DNA of 33,773 bases from positions 1 to 33,773 of the forward strand of contig JAKSVG010000008.1 of the NCBI GenBank assembly GCA_024408105.1. The letters are read 5' to 3'. Source of the DNA: Bacilli bacterium. GTDB taxonomy: Bacteria; Bacillota_I; Bacilli_A; RFN20; CAG-826. Position 1 is the first letter of the stretch. Every line of letters starts with the position of its first letter. Below the pieces are notes generated by a model. It saw only the letters and a list, made by a program, of their open reading frames with translations. It was not told where the DNA came from and did not search any database. The translations under genes and the position numbers were made by a program. Shown here in pieces: positions 1-7,809 of this stretch.

Positions 1-1134
1 GTTGAAACATCTAATGCTGCTTCTATCATGATTATGAGTTTTATTGTTTATCAAATTGCTCTGATTGGCATTGGTATTGTTAGTTTATTCTTCTCTGCTG
101 GTGAACTTATTGCATCAATTGGTACATTTAATATTTCGTTTGGAAATACAACTATTCATATTCCTGCTATTCCATTAACAATTGCAGGCTTCTTGTTAAA
201 TTTGTTTGTTATTCTTGGTTTGTTTATGATGTCATATTCTCATAAATTCCATAATTTTATTATGAATCACGGAATTAACATTGGTGCAAAACTTCGATTA
301 ATTAAAAATCCTGATGAAAAAAGAGAGAGTCTACGTATTCAGGTTGAAAACTTTAAAATCGAATTAAGACGTTTATTATCAAATATTCCAGTTTTACTTT
401 TGGTTTTAATTTGCTACACATTAATTCTTATCATTCGTTTCTCCATTCCGTTTTTTGCCGGGCTCGCTCTTGATGGATTTGGTTTAAGAACAAATATGGA
501 TGGAACATTAATTACTCAAACAGTTTTGATTAACGGAGTAAATGTTCAACAACCAGTTATGAGTGTGGGCGGAAATAATATTGAATCATTCTGGAGAGCT
601 GTCTTTTTAAGTTCGTATCATCAAATGACAACAGGATTATTACCTCTTCCAGGAAGTGCTGGTGTTAGTGAATATTTCTTTAACATTATGTTTGGAAATT
701 ATTATTCATCACCTCAAATTGTATCTGCTGCTCAAATTATATGGAGATTCTCAACATTCCACGTTGTTCTTCTTGTTGCAGGTATTGTCTCCGCTACATA
801 TAGAAGTTCACCTAAAAATGAAATTCATCATGCTAATAGAAAAACATTTGTTACGATGCAATTTGAAACATATGAGAATCGTAAAGCTAGTGCCGATACA
901 ATGTTTGAAACAGCATCTTTATCAAGAAAAGAAGTTCAGGCTCGTTTAAAATCGTTTGGAAAGAAAAAAGGCGAACGAAAATCTGACTACATTGATGAAA
1001 ATGAAAAGCCTCGCAAGAGTGAAAAAATTAAAACTAAGAAACCTATTACTGAGAAAAAACCTGTAAAGAAACAGCAACCTAAATTTGATGATGAGTGGGG
1101 CTCAATTAATGTTGGAGAGGATGATTATAAGTAA
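1..1134 (+). CDS. UPF0104 / lysylphosphatidylglycerol-synthase-type flippase-like membrane protein (5' truncated)
   Basis: The frame is open from base 1, so the start lies outside the window; the ATG at 28 is probably internal. About 377 residues are visible. Long hydrophobic stretches near residues 13-37, 55-80, 130-155 and 250-275 indicate a polytopic membrane protein. The motif LLPLPGSAGVSE near residue 213 is the hallmark of the UPF0104 family, which shares its fold with the flippase domain of MprF. After the last membrane segment comes a cytoplasmic tail of about 90 residues, rich in Lys/Glu and ending in an acidic patch, so this is not the MprF synthase domain. The stop overlaps the next start by one base (TAATG), coupling it to a glycosyltransferase. 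Inferred role: moving or sensing a membrane glycolipid or polyprenol-linked product. The family call is firm; the substrate is unknown. Confidence 0.8.
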   Translation, partial: VETSNAASIMIMSFIVYQIALIGIGIVSLFFSAGELIASIGTFNISFGNTTIHIPAIPLTIAGFLLNLFVILGLFMMSYSHKFHNFIMNHGINIGAKLRLIKNPDEKRESLRIQVENFKIELRRLLSNIPVLLLVLICYTLILIIRFSIPFFAGLALDGFGLRTNMDGTLITQTVLINGVNVQQPVMSVGGNNIESFWRAVFLSSYHQMTTGLLPLPGSAGVSEYFFNIMFGNYYSSPQIVSAAQIIWRFSTFHVVLLVAGIVSATYRSSPKNEIHHANRKTFVTMQFETYENRKASADTMFETASLSRKEVQARLKSFGKKKGERKSDYIDENEKPRKSEKIKTKKPITEKKPVKKQQPKFDDEWGSINVGEDDYK

Positions 1135-2309
1135 TGAGAATCGCATTATTTGTTGATACCTATCCACCAGAAATTAACGGAGTTGCCACATCAGTTAAAT
1201 CATTACGCGATATTCTTGTTAAACACGGCAATGATGTTATTGTTGTGACAACAAACCCGTTTACTAATAAGGTCACAAATGAAGATGGAGTTGTTCGTCT
1301 TCCTGGACCCGAGATGAAGAAAATGTATGGCTATCGTGCTGCAGGTTTTTATAATGCTGAAGCAATGAAAATCCTTCGAAAATTTAATCCTGAAATAATT
1401 CATATTCAATCTGAGTGGGGAATTGGCATATTTGGTCGCGTCGTAATAAAAAAATTAAAATGCCCATCAATTTATACATATCATACTATGTATGAAGATT
1501 ATACCTATTACATTACCAAAGGGTATTTCGATCGTATTGGTAAACACATTATGCGTAACTATGCGAAGAATATCATTAACCATGTTGATGGAGTTATTAC
1601 TCCTAGTGAAAAAACAAAAGATTATATGAGACGTATTGGAATGGATATATATACCCATGTAATTCCTACAGGAGTTGATTTTTCTAGATTTGAGCCTTCA
1701 AAATTAGATCAAGAAAAGGTTAAAGAATTAAAGAAAAAATTTAATATTGATGATAATGTATTCACATTATTATCATTAGGTAGAATCGCTGCTGAAAAAA
1801 GCGTAGATTTTTCAATTAAATGTTATAAGCGATTTATAGAAAAATACCCTGAAATAAATTCGAAAATGGTTATTGTTGGTAAAGGTCCTGCCGAGGAAGA
1901 ATTAAAAGAATTAGTTAAAACACTTGGAATAGATAATAAGGTTATTTTTACTGGTCCATGTCTACCTAGCGAAGTCCAATATTATTACACTTTAGGAAAC
2001 GCTTTTGTTTCATCATCTCTTAGTGAAACTCAAGGTTTGACATATATGGAAGCTATGGCGGGTAGATTATTTGTTCTTGGGCGTTATGATCATAACTTGC
2101 TTGATGTTATTCAAGAAGGAACCACAGGATATTTCTTTGAAAACGAAGACGAATTTGCTGATAAGTTATACAAAGCTTATCAACTGCACAAAAACAAAGA
2201 TCAAACCATGCTTGATGAAGCTATTAAAGCAATTGATCATTACTCAATAGAAACTTTCTATAAGAGTGTTATGGAGGCTTATGAGCATGTCATCAAGCAA
2301 AAGTGGTAA
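1134..2309 (+). CDS. GT4 glycosyltransferase, probable diacylglycerol glucosyltransferase type
   Basis: This is a 391-residue GT-B glycosyltransferase. The N-terminus MRIALFVDTYPPEINGVA is the donor-independent nucleotide-fold start shared with 1,2-diacylglycerol 3-glucosyltransferases such as the Acholeplasma monoglucosyldiacylglycerol synthase. The C-terminal half has LLSLGRIAAEKS, VGKGP and an EX7E pair near residues 297 and 305 (SETQGLTYMEAMA), typical of retaining GT4 enzymes. There is no signal peptide or membrane segment, so it is likely a peripheral inner-leaflet enzyme. It overlaps the flippase-like gene by one base and the coding start of recX lies inside its 3' end. The pair suggests glycolipid synthesis, possibly the lipoteichoic acid anchor. 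The sugar and acceptor cannot be read from the sequence; another GT4 acceptor is possible. Confidence 0.82.
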   Translation: MRIALFVDTYPPEINGVATSVKSLRDILVKHGNDVIVVTTNPFTNKVTNEDGVVRLPGPEMKKMYGYRAAGFYNAEAMKILRKFNPEIIHIQSEWGIGIFGRVVIKKLKCPSIYTYHTMYEDYTYYITKGYFDRIGKHIMRNYAKNIINHVDGVITPSEKTKDYMRRIGMDIYTHVIPTGVDFSRFEPSKLDQEKVKELKKKFNIDDNVFTLLSLGRIAAEKSVDFSIKCYKRFIEKYPEINSKMVIVGKGPAEEELKELVKTLGIDNKVIFTGPCLPSEVQYYYTLGNAFVSSSLSETQGLTYMEAMAGRLFVLGRYDHNLLDVIQEGTTGYFFENEDEFADKLYKAYQLHKNKDQTMLDEAIKAIDHYSIETFYKSVMEAYEHVIKQKW

Positions 2310-3075
2310 AAAGATTACAGGAATATATTTAGGCAAAGAAAAAGTTATCATTAAGTTTTCTGATGAAAAAATAAATATTTCTAAAAGCGCATATTTAGAG
2401 ATGATGCTTTATGAAGGAAAAGAATTAAGCGATAAAGAAATTAAAAAAATTAAAGATATTGATGAATTAGATAATTATCTAACATCTGCAAAAAAGTATG
2501 TTTTAGCCTCTTTAAGAAGCGAAAAGGAAGTTAAAGATAAATTGCTCAATATTGGAGCAAAACCTCGTCAAATAAATTACATTGTGAATGAATTAAAAAA
2601 ATATTCATTAATCGATGATGCTTCATTAATGAAGGATTTGATAGATAATGCATCGCATAAGAATTACGGCGAGGCAAGAATTAAAGAAATTCTATATAAA
2701 AAAGGAATATCAAAAGAATTAATTGATTCTTATTCATTTGAAGATAGAAGTGAATTAAGCAAAGCAAAAAGATTGTTACCTTCTTTAGAAAAGAAATTCT
2801 CTAAATATAATTATCGCTTAAAGAAAGAACATATTTATCAAGCATTGCTTCGATATGGATATAGTTATGAGGTTGCTAATAAAATTATCGAAAATGTTAA
2901 ATCAAATGATACTAAGCATGAATTAGAAATTTTAAAGAAAGATTATTTAAAAGTTAAAAATCGTTACATAAAGAAATATAATAAAGATGAAGTTGATTTT
3001 AAAATCAATCAATACTTATTATCAAAAGGTTATAGACAAACTGATATAAATAAAATTAAAGGAGAAAAACGATGA
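2287..3075 (+). CDS. recX: regulatory protein RecX
   Basis: RecX binds RecA filaments and limits recombinase activity. The middle of the protein carries the three-helix RecX repeats: KYVLASLRSEKEVKDKL, then EARIKEILYKKGIS and the later YQALLRYGYSYEVANKII. Length is about 262 residues, usual for Bacillota RecX. In-frame ATGs lie at 2266, 2281 and 2287. I chose 2287 because GGAGG at 2273-2277 sits 9 nt upstream; 2281 is only 3 nt away and 2266 precedes the ribosome site. The start lies within the last 23 bases of the glycosyltransferase gene, implying coupling. The C-terminal part is unusually Lys-rich. recA itself is about 25 kb downstream, so the two are not cotranscribed. Confidence 0.88.
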   Translation: MSSSKSGKKITGIYLGKEKVIIKFSDEKINISKSAYLEMMLYEGKELSDKEIKKIKDIDELDNYLTSAKKYVLASLRSEKEVKDKLLNIGAKPRQINYIVNELKKYSLIDDASLMKDLIDNASHKNYGEARIKEILYKKGISKELIDSYSFEDRSELSKAKRLLPSLEKKFSKYNYRLKKEHIYQALLRYGYSYEVANKIIENVKSNDTKHELEILKKDYLKVKNRYIKKYNKDEVDFKINQYLLSKGYRQTDINKIKGEKR

Positions 3076-4016
3076 AAGTAGAATGGGTTAAAGATTTAAA
3101 AGATGGACAACATGTCCATGATGAATTTATCATTGCAAATGTTGCAAAATGCGCATCTGATAAAGGTAAATCATATCTAAATATCACTCTTCAAGATAAG
3201 ACTGGATCCATCAGTGCAAAGAAATGGGAAGTTAATGAAAGAGATTTATCTCTTATCCAACCAGGTAATGTCTTAGAGGTTGAAGGAGAGGTTACATTAT
3301 ATAAAGGTGCACTTCAATTTAAAGTTTTAAGTGTTATGGAAACAGTGCCTGAATTAGTTGATATATCAAACTTTAAGAAGGTTTCACCTATTCCTTTAGC
3401 AGTTATGGAAGCAAAACTTGATCAATATTTAAAATCATTTAAAGACCCTGATGTTAGCTTAATTGCTAATACTGTTATTAAACGTTTCTATAAGAAATAT
3501 ATCACTTATCCTGCTGCAGTTAAGATTCACCACGAATTTGGTAGCGGAATTATTCATCATTCTCTTGCGATGGCTGATTTAGCAGATGCAGTAGCTAAAT
3601 TATACCCTCAAGTTGATAGAGATATTCTTGTTGCAGGAGCATTGATGCACGATATTGGTAAAACAGTTGAATATAAAGATCTTCCTGTTCCAGAACAAAC
3701 AGTTGAAGGTAAACTTATAGGCCATATTTCGCTTATGTATGCAGAGTTTAAGATGGTTGTCAGTGAACTTAATATAAAATCTGAAGTCCCTCTTCTTCTT
3801 GAACATATGATTTTAGCACATCATGGTCAGCTTGAATTTGGCTCGCCTGTACTTCCATCTACTAGAGAAGCATTACTTCTTTCTATGATTGATTTACTTG
3901 ATTCAAGGATGATGGTCCTTGATAAAGCACTTGAAGGAGTTAATCCTGGAGAATTTACTGAAAGAGTTTGGTCAATGGACAATGTTTCATTTTATAAACC
4001 AAAGGAAAGAAAATAA
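3072..4016 (+). CDS. yhaM: 3'-5' exoribonuclease YhaM family
   Basis: At 314 residues it matches the length of Bacillus YhaM. An N-terminal OB-fold nucleic-acid-binding domain (about residues 1-95, with GSISAKKWEV) is followed by an HD phosphohydrolase domain: a first His in SGIIHHSLAM, then the HD pair in GALMHDIGK near residue 194 and a later AHHGQ. YhaM degrades RNA, and less well single-stranded DNA, from the 3' end. AGGAG at 3060-3064 with a 7-nt spacer supports the start; the ATG overlaps the recX stop by 4 nt. The gpsA start overlaps its stop by one base. With rny and ymdB near the other end of the window, this adds to the RNA turnover genes present. Confidence 0.92.
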   Translation: MKVEWVKDLKDGQHVHDEFIIANVAKCASDKGKSYLNITLQDKTGSISAKKWEVNERDLSLIQPGNVLEVEGEVTLYKGALQFKVLSVMETVPELVDISNFKKVSPIPLAVMEAKLDQYLKSFKDPDVSLIANTVIKRFYKKYITYPAAVKIHHEFGSGIIHHSLAMADLADAVAKLYPQVDRDILVAGALMHDIGKTVEYKDLPVPEQTVEGKLIGHISLMYAEFKMVVSELNIKSEVPLLLEHMILAHHGQLEFGSPVLPSTREALLLSMIDLLDSRMMVLDKALEGVNPGEFTERVWSMDNVSFYKPKERK

Positions 4017-4999
4017 TGAAAATTGGCATTTTAGGTGCAGGAACATGGGGCGTTGCTTTGGCAAATGCTTTTGTAAAAAAGCATGATGTCACAGTTTGGT
4101 CTAGGTTTGAAAAAGAAGTTATTTCATTAACAAGCAGTAGAACACATAAGAATCTTCCCGGAGTTAAGCTTTTAGATAATTTAAAATTTACATCATCTTT
4201 AGAAGCCGCTATTAAAACAATGGATATGGTTGTTTTTGCTGTTCCTTCACCTTATGTTAGAGAAACTGCACGAATCGCTAAACCATATCTAAACAACAAG
4301 CAAATTATTGTTGATGTTGCAAAAGGCATAGAGGAAGGATCCTTAATGACATTAAGCGAAGTCATTAAAGATGAAATAGGAAAAGATTACAATGTTGTTG
4401 CCTTATCTGGCCCAACACACGCAGAAGAAGTTTCTATTGGATTGCCTAGTCTAATTGTTGCTGCTTGTGAAGATGTTAGCATCGCTAAAATTGTTCAGCA
4501 TGAATTATTACTTCCTTATTTTAGGGTTTATGTTAACTATGATATTAAGGGTGTTGAACTTTCAGGTGCACTTAAAAATATTATTGCTTTAGCAGGTGGC
4601 ATTAGTGATGGCATGGGTTATGGTGATAATGCGAAAGCTGCTATTATCACAAGAGGCCTTGCTGAAATTACGAGATTAGGAAAAACAATGGGCTGTTCTG
4701 ACTTGGCTTTCTTCGGCCTAACAGGAATTGGCGACATAGTTGTTACCGCAACAAGTCTTCATTCAAGAAACCACAATGCAGGTGTATTTCTTGGACAAGG
4801 TTTAAATCTTGAGCAAACTCTTGAAAGAGTTGGCATGGTTGTTGAGGGTATAAATTGCTTGAAAGCTGCAAAGCAATTAGCAGATAAATATAACGTCGAA
4901 ATGCCTATTGTTAATGCGGTGTACTCAATAATTTTTGAAGGTGTCAAGCCTCTTGATGCAGTCAATTTATTATTTGCAAGAGATTTAACTATTGAATAA
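4016..4999 (+). CDS. gpsA: NAD(P)-dependent glycerol-3-phosphate dehydrogenase
   Basis: GpsA reduces dihydroxyacetone phosphate to sn-glycerol-3-phosphate, the backbone of phospholipids and glycolipids. The Rossmann motif GAGTWGVALANAF lies at residues 7-19. VDVAKGIEEG and ALSGPTHAEEV carry family signatures, and ALKNIIALAGGISDG near residue 186 contains a conserved catalytic-region Lys, followed by AKAAIITRGLAE. Length 327 is normal. The start overlaps the yhaM stop by one base; AAAGGAAAG just upstream is a modest ribosome site. In many Bacillota gpsA follows der; here der is 16 kb away. It could supply pgsA at 26.5 kb and the glycolipid glycosyltransferase at the left end. Confidence 0.95.
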   Translation: MKIGILGAGTWGVALANAFVKKHDVTVWSRFEKEVISLTSSRTHKNLPGVKLLDNLKFTSSLEAAIKTMDMVVFAVPSPYVRETARIAKPYLNNKQIIVDVAKGIEEGSLMTLSEVIKDEIGKDYNVVALSGPTHAEEVSIGLPSLIVAACEDVSIAKIVQHELLLPYFRVYVNYDIKGVELSGALKNIIALAGGISDGMGYGDNAKAAIITRGLAEITRLGKTMGCSDLAFFGLTGIGDIVVTATSLHSRNHNAGVFLGQGLNLEQTLERVGMVVEGINCLKAAKQLADKYNVEMPIVNAVYSIIFEGVKPLDAVNLLFARDLTIE

Positions 5000-5020
5000 A
5001 TAAAAATATATCTATAAGAT
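4992..5020 (+). promoter_or_regulatory. possible thyA-folA promoter with inverted repeat
   Basis: TTGAAT at 4992-4997 and TAAGAT at 5015-5020 are 17 nt apart, a fair vegetative promoter match. An 8-bp inverted repeat, ATATATCT / AGATATAT (5006-5013 and 5017-5024, loop ATA), overlaps the -10 and could be an operator or just AT-rich sequence. No T-run follows, so it is not a terminator. Confidence 0.35.
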
Positions 5021-5046
5021 ATATAGCATTGTAAGGAGAAATTATT

Positions 5047-5877
5047 ATGTCTAGAGCAGATGAAATATTTATAGCAAATATGAAAGATATTCTTGAAAAT
5101 GGTTTTTCAGATAAAGATTTACCTGTTCGTCCTCATTGGGAAGACGGAACACCTGCGCATACAATTAAGAAATTTGCGATAGTTAATCGATATAATCTTC
5201 AAGAGGAATTACCTATTCTGACAATAAGAAGAACTGCCTTTAAGTCTTGCTTAGACGAACTCCTTTGGATATGGCAAAAGAAATCAAATAATATTCATGA
5301 TTTAAAATCTCATATTTGGGATAGTTGGGCTGATGAGAACGGCTCGATTGGAAAAGCATATGGGTATCAATTGGCTAAAAAATCTATTTATAAAGAAGGT
5401 GAATTCGATCAAGTCGATCGCGTTTTATATGATTTAAAACATAATCCTCAATCAAGGAGAATTATGACTAATATTTATAATTTTGATGATTTGCATGAAA
5501 TGAATTTGTACCCTTGTGCATATTCAATGACATTCAATGTCACTGGTGATACATTGAATGGAATTTTGAATCAACGTAGTAATGATATGTTAACTGCAAA
5601 CAATTGGAATGTTCTTCAATATTCATTGCTTCTTATAATGTTTGCACAAGTTTCTGGTTTAAAACCTGGAACATTGGTTCATGTTATTGCTGACGCTCAT
5701 ATTTATGATAGACATGTTGATTTAGTGAAAGAAGTTATATCTAAGCCTCAACATAAAGCTCCTAAGTTGATTGTCAATCCTAATGTTAAAAATTTCTACG
5801 ATTTCAAAGTTGAAGACTTTGAGTTAGTTGATTATGAATACGAAAAATTAGATAAAAAGATTCCGGTGGCAATATAA
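5047..5877 (+). CDS. thyA: thymidylate synthase
   Basis: ThyA methylates dUMP to dTMP using methylene-tetrahydrofolate. The nucleophilic Cys is residue 157 in NLYPCAYSMTF, the phosphate-binding Arg pair is in QSRRIMTN, and QRSNDM plus HVIADAHIYDRH complete the dUMP/folate site. Length is 276. After the catalytic Cys the enzyme has Ala where E. coli-type enzymes have His (PCH); from memory some Bacillota ThyA proteins share PCA. AAGGAG at 5033-5038 lies 8 nt from the ATG. It overlaps folA by one base, the classic thyA-folA pair, because ThyA turns the cofactor into dihydrofolate that DHFR must reduce. Confidence 0.95.
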   Translation: MSRADEIFIANMKDILENGFSDKDLPVRPHWEDGTPAHTIKKFAIVNRYNLQEELPILTIRRTAFKSCLDELLWIWQKKSNNIHDLKSHIWDSWADENGSIGKAYGYQLAKKSIYKEGEFDQVDRVLYDLKHNPQSRRIMTNIYNFDDLHEMNLYPCAYSMTFNVTGDTLNGILNQRSNDMLTANNWNVLQYSLLLIMFAQVSGLKPGTLVHVIADAHIYDRHVDLVKEVISKPQHKAPKLIVNPNVKNFYDFKVEDFELVDYEYEKLDKKIPVAI

Positions 5878-6386
5878 TGATTATTTCAATTCTTAACTGT
5901 GATAAAGAATATGGTATTGGAAAAAGAAACGGTCTTTTGTTTTCTTTGCCTTTAGATATGAAATTTTTTAAAGAAACAACAAATGGCCATGTTGTTGCAA
6001 TGGGAGAAAACACATTATTATCATTTCCTGGTAGTAAACCATTGAAAAATAGAATTAATATAGTTCTATCTCAAGATAAAACCCATAATTATGAAGGTGT
6101 TATTAATGTCCACTCATTTGATGAATTTTTAAAGAAGATAAAAGAACTCTCATTAAGTGATGATGTTTATATCATTGGTGGAGCGTCGATATATCGCCAA
6201 ACACTTCCTTATGTTGATAAAGTATTATTAACCAAAGTTAATGCTGTTGGTGGCGCAGAGGTCTTCTTTGTAAACATTGATGCTGATCCATCTTTTGAAT
6301 GTGTTGATGAGGGTCAGCCTCTAAAAGATGGCGAATTTGAAATTCGCTTCACAACATATATAAATAAAAATAAGAAAATAATATAG
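5877..6386 (+). CDS. folA: dihydrofolate reductase
   Basis: DHFR reduces dihydrofolate to tetrahydrofolate with NADPH. Numbering runs in register with E. coli DHFR: the catalytic acid D27 is present in SLPLDM, GENT covers positions 43-46, and IIGGASIYRQ is the conserved C-terminal cofactor segment. Length 169 is normal. Three otherwise conserved residues differ: the PW of the Met20 loop (21-22) is LF, and R44, which contacts the NADPH 2'-phosphate, is Glu. The enzyme is still expected to work, since D27 and T46 are kept, but cofactor preference may be altered. It overlaps thyA by one base and ends the operon before a strong terminator. Confidence 0.9.
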   Translation: MIISILNCDKEYGIGKRNGLLFSLPLDMKFFKETTNGHVVAMGENTLLSFPGSKPLKNRINIVLSQDKTHNYEGVINVHSFDEFLKKIKELSLSDDVYIIGGASIYRQTLPYVDKVLLTKVNAVGGAEVFFVNIDADPSFECVDEGQPLKDGEFEIRFTTYINKNKKII

Positions 6387-6391
6387 TTTAT

Positions 6392-6418
6392 AAAAGGTTG
6401 CACCATGCAACCTTTTTT
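6392..6418. terminator. bidirectional rho-independent terminator between folA and manA
   Basis: AAAAGGTTGCA (6392-6402) pairs perfectly with TGCAACCTTTT (6406-6416) around a CCA loop. T-runs occur on both strands, so the element serves folA from the left and manA from the right. The manA stop codon lies at its right edge (6418-6420). Confidence 0.9.
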
Positions 6419-7302
6419 CATATTGAAGTTGTAATTGCGGTGTAATCACCCGATATATCTACAGTTTGATTTGCTTTAATAAAGAATGTATTTCCTTTTG
6501 TAAACGGTTGATTGTCTATGATTCCACTTCCTTCGATAAAACTTATTACAAATCCTGCATCTTTTTTAGCAGATAATGATTTAATATTTGATATTTTATT
6601 TGCAACAAAATAATTTGTTTTCATTAACTCCTCAGATTTTATATTTACTACTTCTAGTTTTTTGAAGTTAATTACATCAAGTGCTTTATCAATATGCAGT
6701 TCACGTAGTTTACCGTTTTTATCTTTTCTTGCAAAGTCATATACTCGATATGTTAAAGTACTGTTTTGTTGAACTTCAAGTAGCACGATACCTTCGCCTA
6801 TTGAATGAATAGTTCCGCTATCAACAAAATAACAATCGCCTTTTTTAACGTAAACTTTGTTTAACAAATTACAAATCGTATTGTTTCTTATAGCTTCTTT
6901 CACTTGATTTGGGGTGTAATTATCGTTTAAGCCTAAATATATGAAAGCTCCTTCTTTTGCTTCCAAAATATACCACAATTCACATTTGCCTAAACTATGT
7001 TCGTTTTTCTTTGCGTATTCATCATTTGGATGAACTTGAATTGAAAGCATTTTATCAGCGTCAATCAATTTGATTAAATATGGGAATGTTTCAAATTGTG
7101 AATATTTTTCTCCTAAGTCTTCCGCTAAAAGTACATTAGGGAGCGCATTTCCATTAGCATCGGTTGATAATCCATTTGGATTAAATGAAAATATCCAAGC
7201 TTCAGCAATGTTTGAATCATTAGATTTTATAGAATATTGTTTTAGTTTGTTTCCGCCCCAAATACATTCTTTATTTGATGATAAAATTTTAACAGCTTTC
7301 AT
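6418..7302 (-). CDS. manA: mannose-6-phosphate isomerase, class I
   Basis: ManA interconverts mannose-6-phosphate and fructose-6-phosphate in the cytoplasm. This is the short Bacillota form (294 residues) with two cupin halves. Zinc ligands are visible: Gln and His in SIQVHPNDEY, Glu in GKCELWYIL and His in DSGTIHSIGEG; QQNSTLTYRVYDF is also family-typical. No Shine-Dalgarno precedes the ATG. A TATAAT at 7319-7324 on this strand implies a leader of only about 10 nt. It is convergent with folA and follows hit in the same direction. Known roles are mannose use or GDP-mannose supply; no sugar gene nearby says which. Confidence 0.93.
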   Translation of the reverse strand: MKAVKILSSNKECIWGGNKLKQYSIKSNDSNIAEAWIFSFNPNGLSTDANGNALPNVLLAEDLGEKYSQFETFPYLIKLIDADKMLSIQVHPNDEYAKKNEHSLGKCELWYILEAKEGAFIYLGLNDNYTPNQVKEAIRNNTICNLLNKVYVKKGDCYFVDSGTIHSIGEGIVLLEVQQNSTLTYRVYDFARKDKNGKLRELHIDKALDVINFKKLEVVNIKSEELMKTNYFVANKISNIKSLSAKKDAGFVISFIEGSGIIDNQPFTKGNTFFIKANQTVDISGDYTAITTSI

Positions 7303-7318
7303 ATCATTAATTTAAACC

Positions 7319-7324
7319 ATTATA
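7319..7324 (-). promoter_or_regulatory. putative manA -10 box
   Basis: TATAAT on the minus strand with the manA ATG starting at 7302, 16 nt downstream. The -35 at the best spacing (TTATAA, 7342-7347) is weak and overlaps the hit stop codon. The leader has no AGGAG-like sequence. Confidence 0.5.
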
Positions 7325-7341
7325 AATGATTTTATAATTTA

Positions 7342-7764
7342 TTATAATGCTTTTTTAATTTCACTTGCTAATTGAGGGAGTGATAATTCACTTGCCTTAG
7401 GATTTTCTTTCATTGTTATTTGTATTCCTTCGTTTGCTATATATCTAGGAATTACATGAACATGGAAGTGAATAATTGTTTGTCCAGCCTCTTTATTTAC
7501 ATTCGACAGGATATTGACTCCTTTAGCACCTAAAACCATCATTTGGGCTTGCCCAATTCTTTGAGCGACATCCATAACTTTGTGCATGATATCTTTTGGG
7601 GTATCTAAGAAATTATCGTAATGTTCCTTTGGAACAACTAATGTGTGCCCAATTGTTGTTTGCGATATATCTAAAAATGCGAGAACATCGTCATCCTCAT
7701 AAACTTTGTTTGAAGGTATTTCACCTTTAACAATTTTACAAAATAAGCAATCCTTCTTTTCCAT
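7342..7764 (-). CDS. hit: HIT family nucleotide hydrolase
   Basis: This is a 140-residue histidine-triad protein of the Hint type, which hydrolyses AMP-lysine or similar nucleoside phosphoramidates. The triad is IIHFHVHVIPRY near the C-terminus. An N-terminal KKDCLFCKIV carries the CxxC that often binds zinc. I place the start at ATG 7764, preceded by GGAG (7774-7771) with a 6-nt spacer; a TTG at 7776 would overlap that ribosome site. It lies downstream of the two lipoprotein genes behind a terminator whose U-tract touches the ribosome site, so its expression may depend on read-through. Confidence 0.93.
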   Translation of the reverse strand: MEKKDCLFCKIVKGEIPSNKVYEDDDVLAFLDISQTTIGHTLVVPKEHYDNFLDTPKDIMHKVMDVAQRIGQAQMMVLGAKGVNILSNVNKEAGQTIIHFHVHVIPRYIANEGIQITMKENPKASELSLPQLASEIKKAL

Positions 7765-7774
7765 ATATTTCTCC

Positions 7775-7802
7775 AAAAAAAGAGGGTAGCAAAGCCACCC
7801 TC
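7775..7802 (-). terminator. terminator after the lipoprotein operon, abutting the hit ribosome site
   Basis: On the minus strand GAGGGTGGC pairs with GCTACCCTC across a TTT loop. The one imperfect position is a G-U wobble on this strand but an A-C mismatch on the other, so the hairpin is built for minus-strand RNA. Seven Ts (7781-7775) follow, then directly the GGAG of hit. Confidence 0.88.
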
Positions 7803-7809
7803 ATTTTAA

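Noticed and set aside
656-949. A 97-codon plus-strand open frame
   Set aside because: Out-of-frame shadow of the flippase-like gene, with no ribosome site and no family features.
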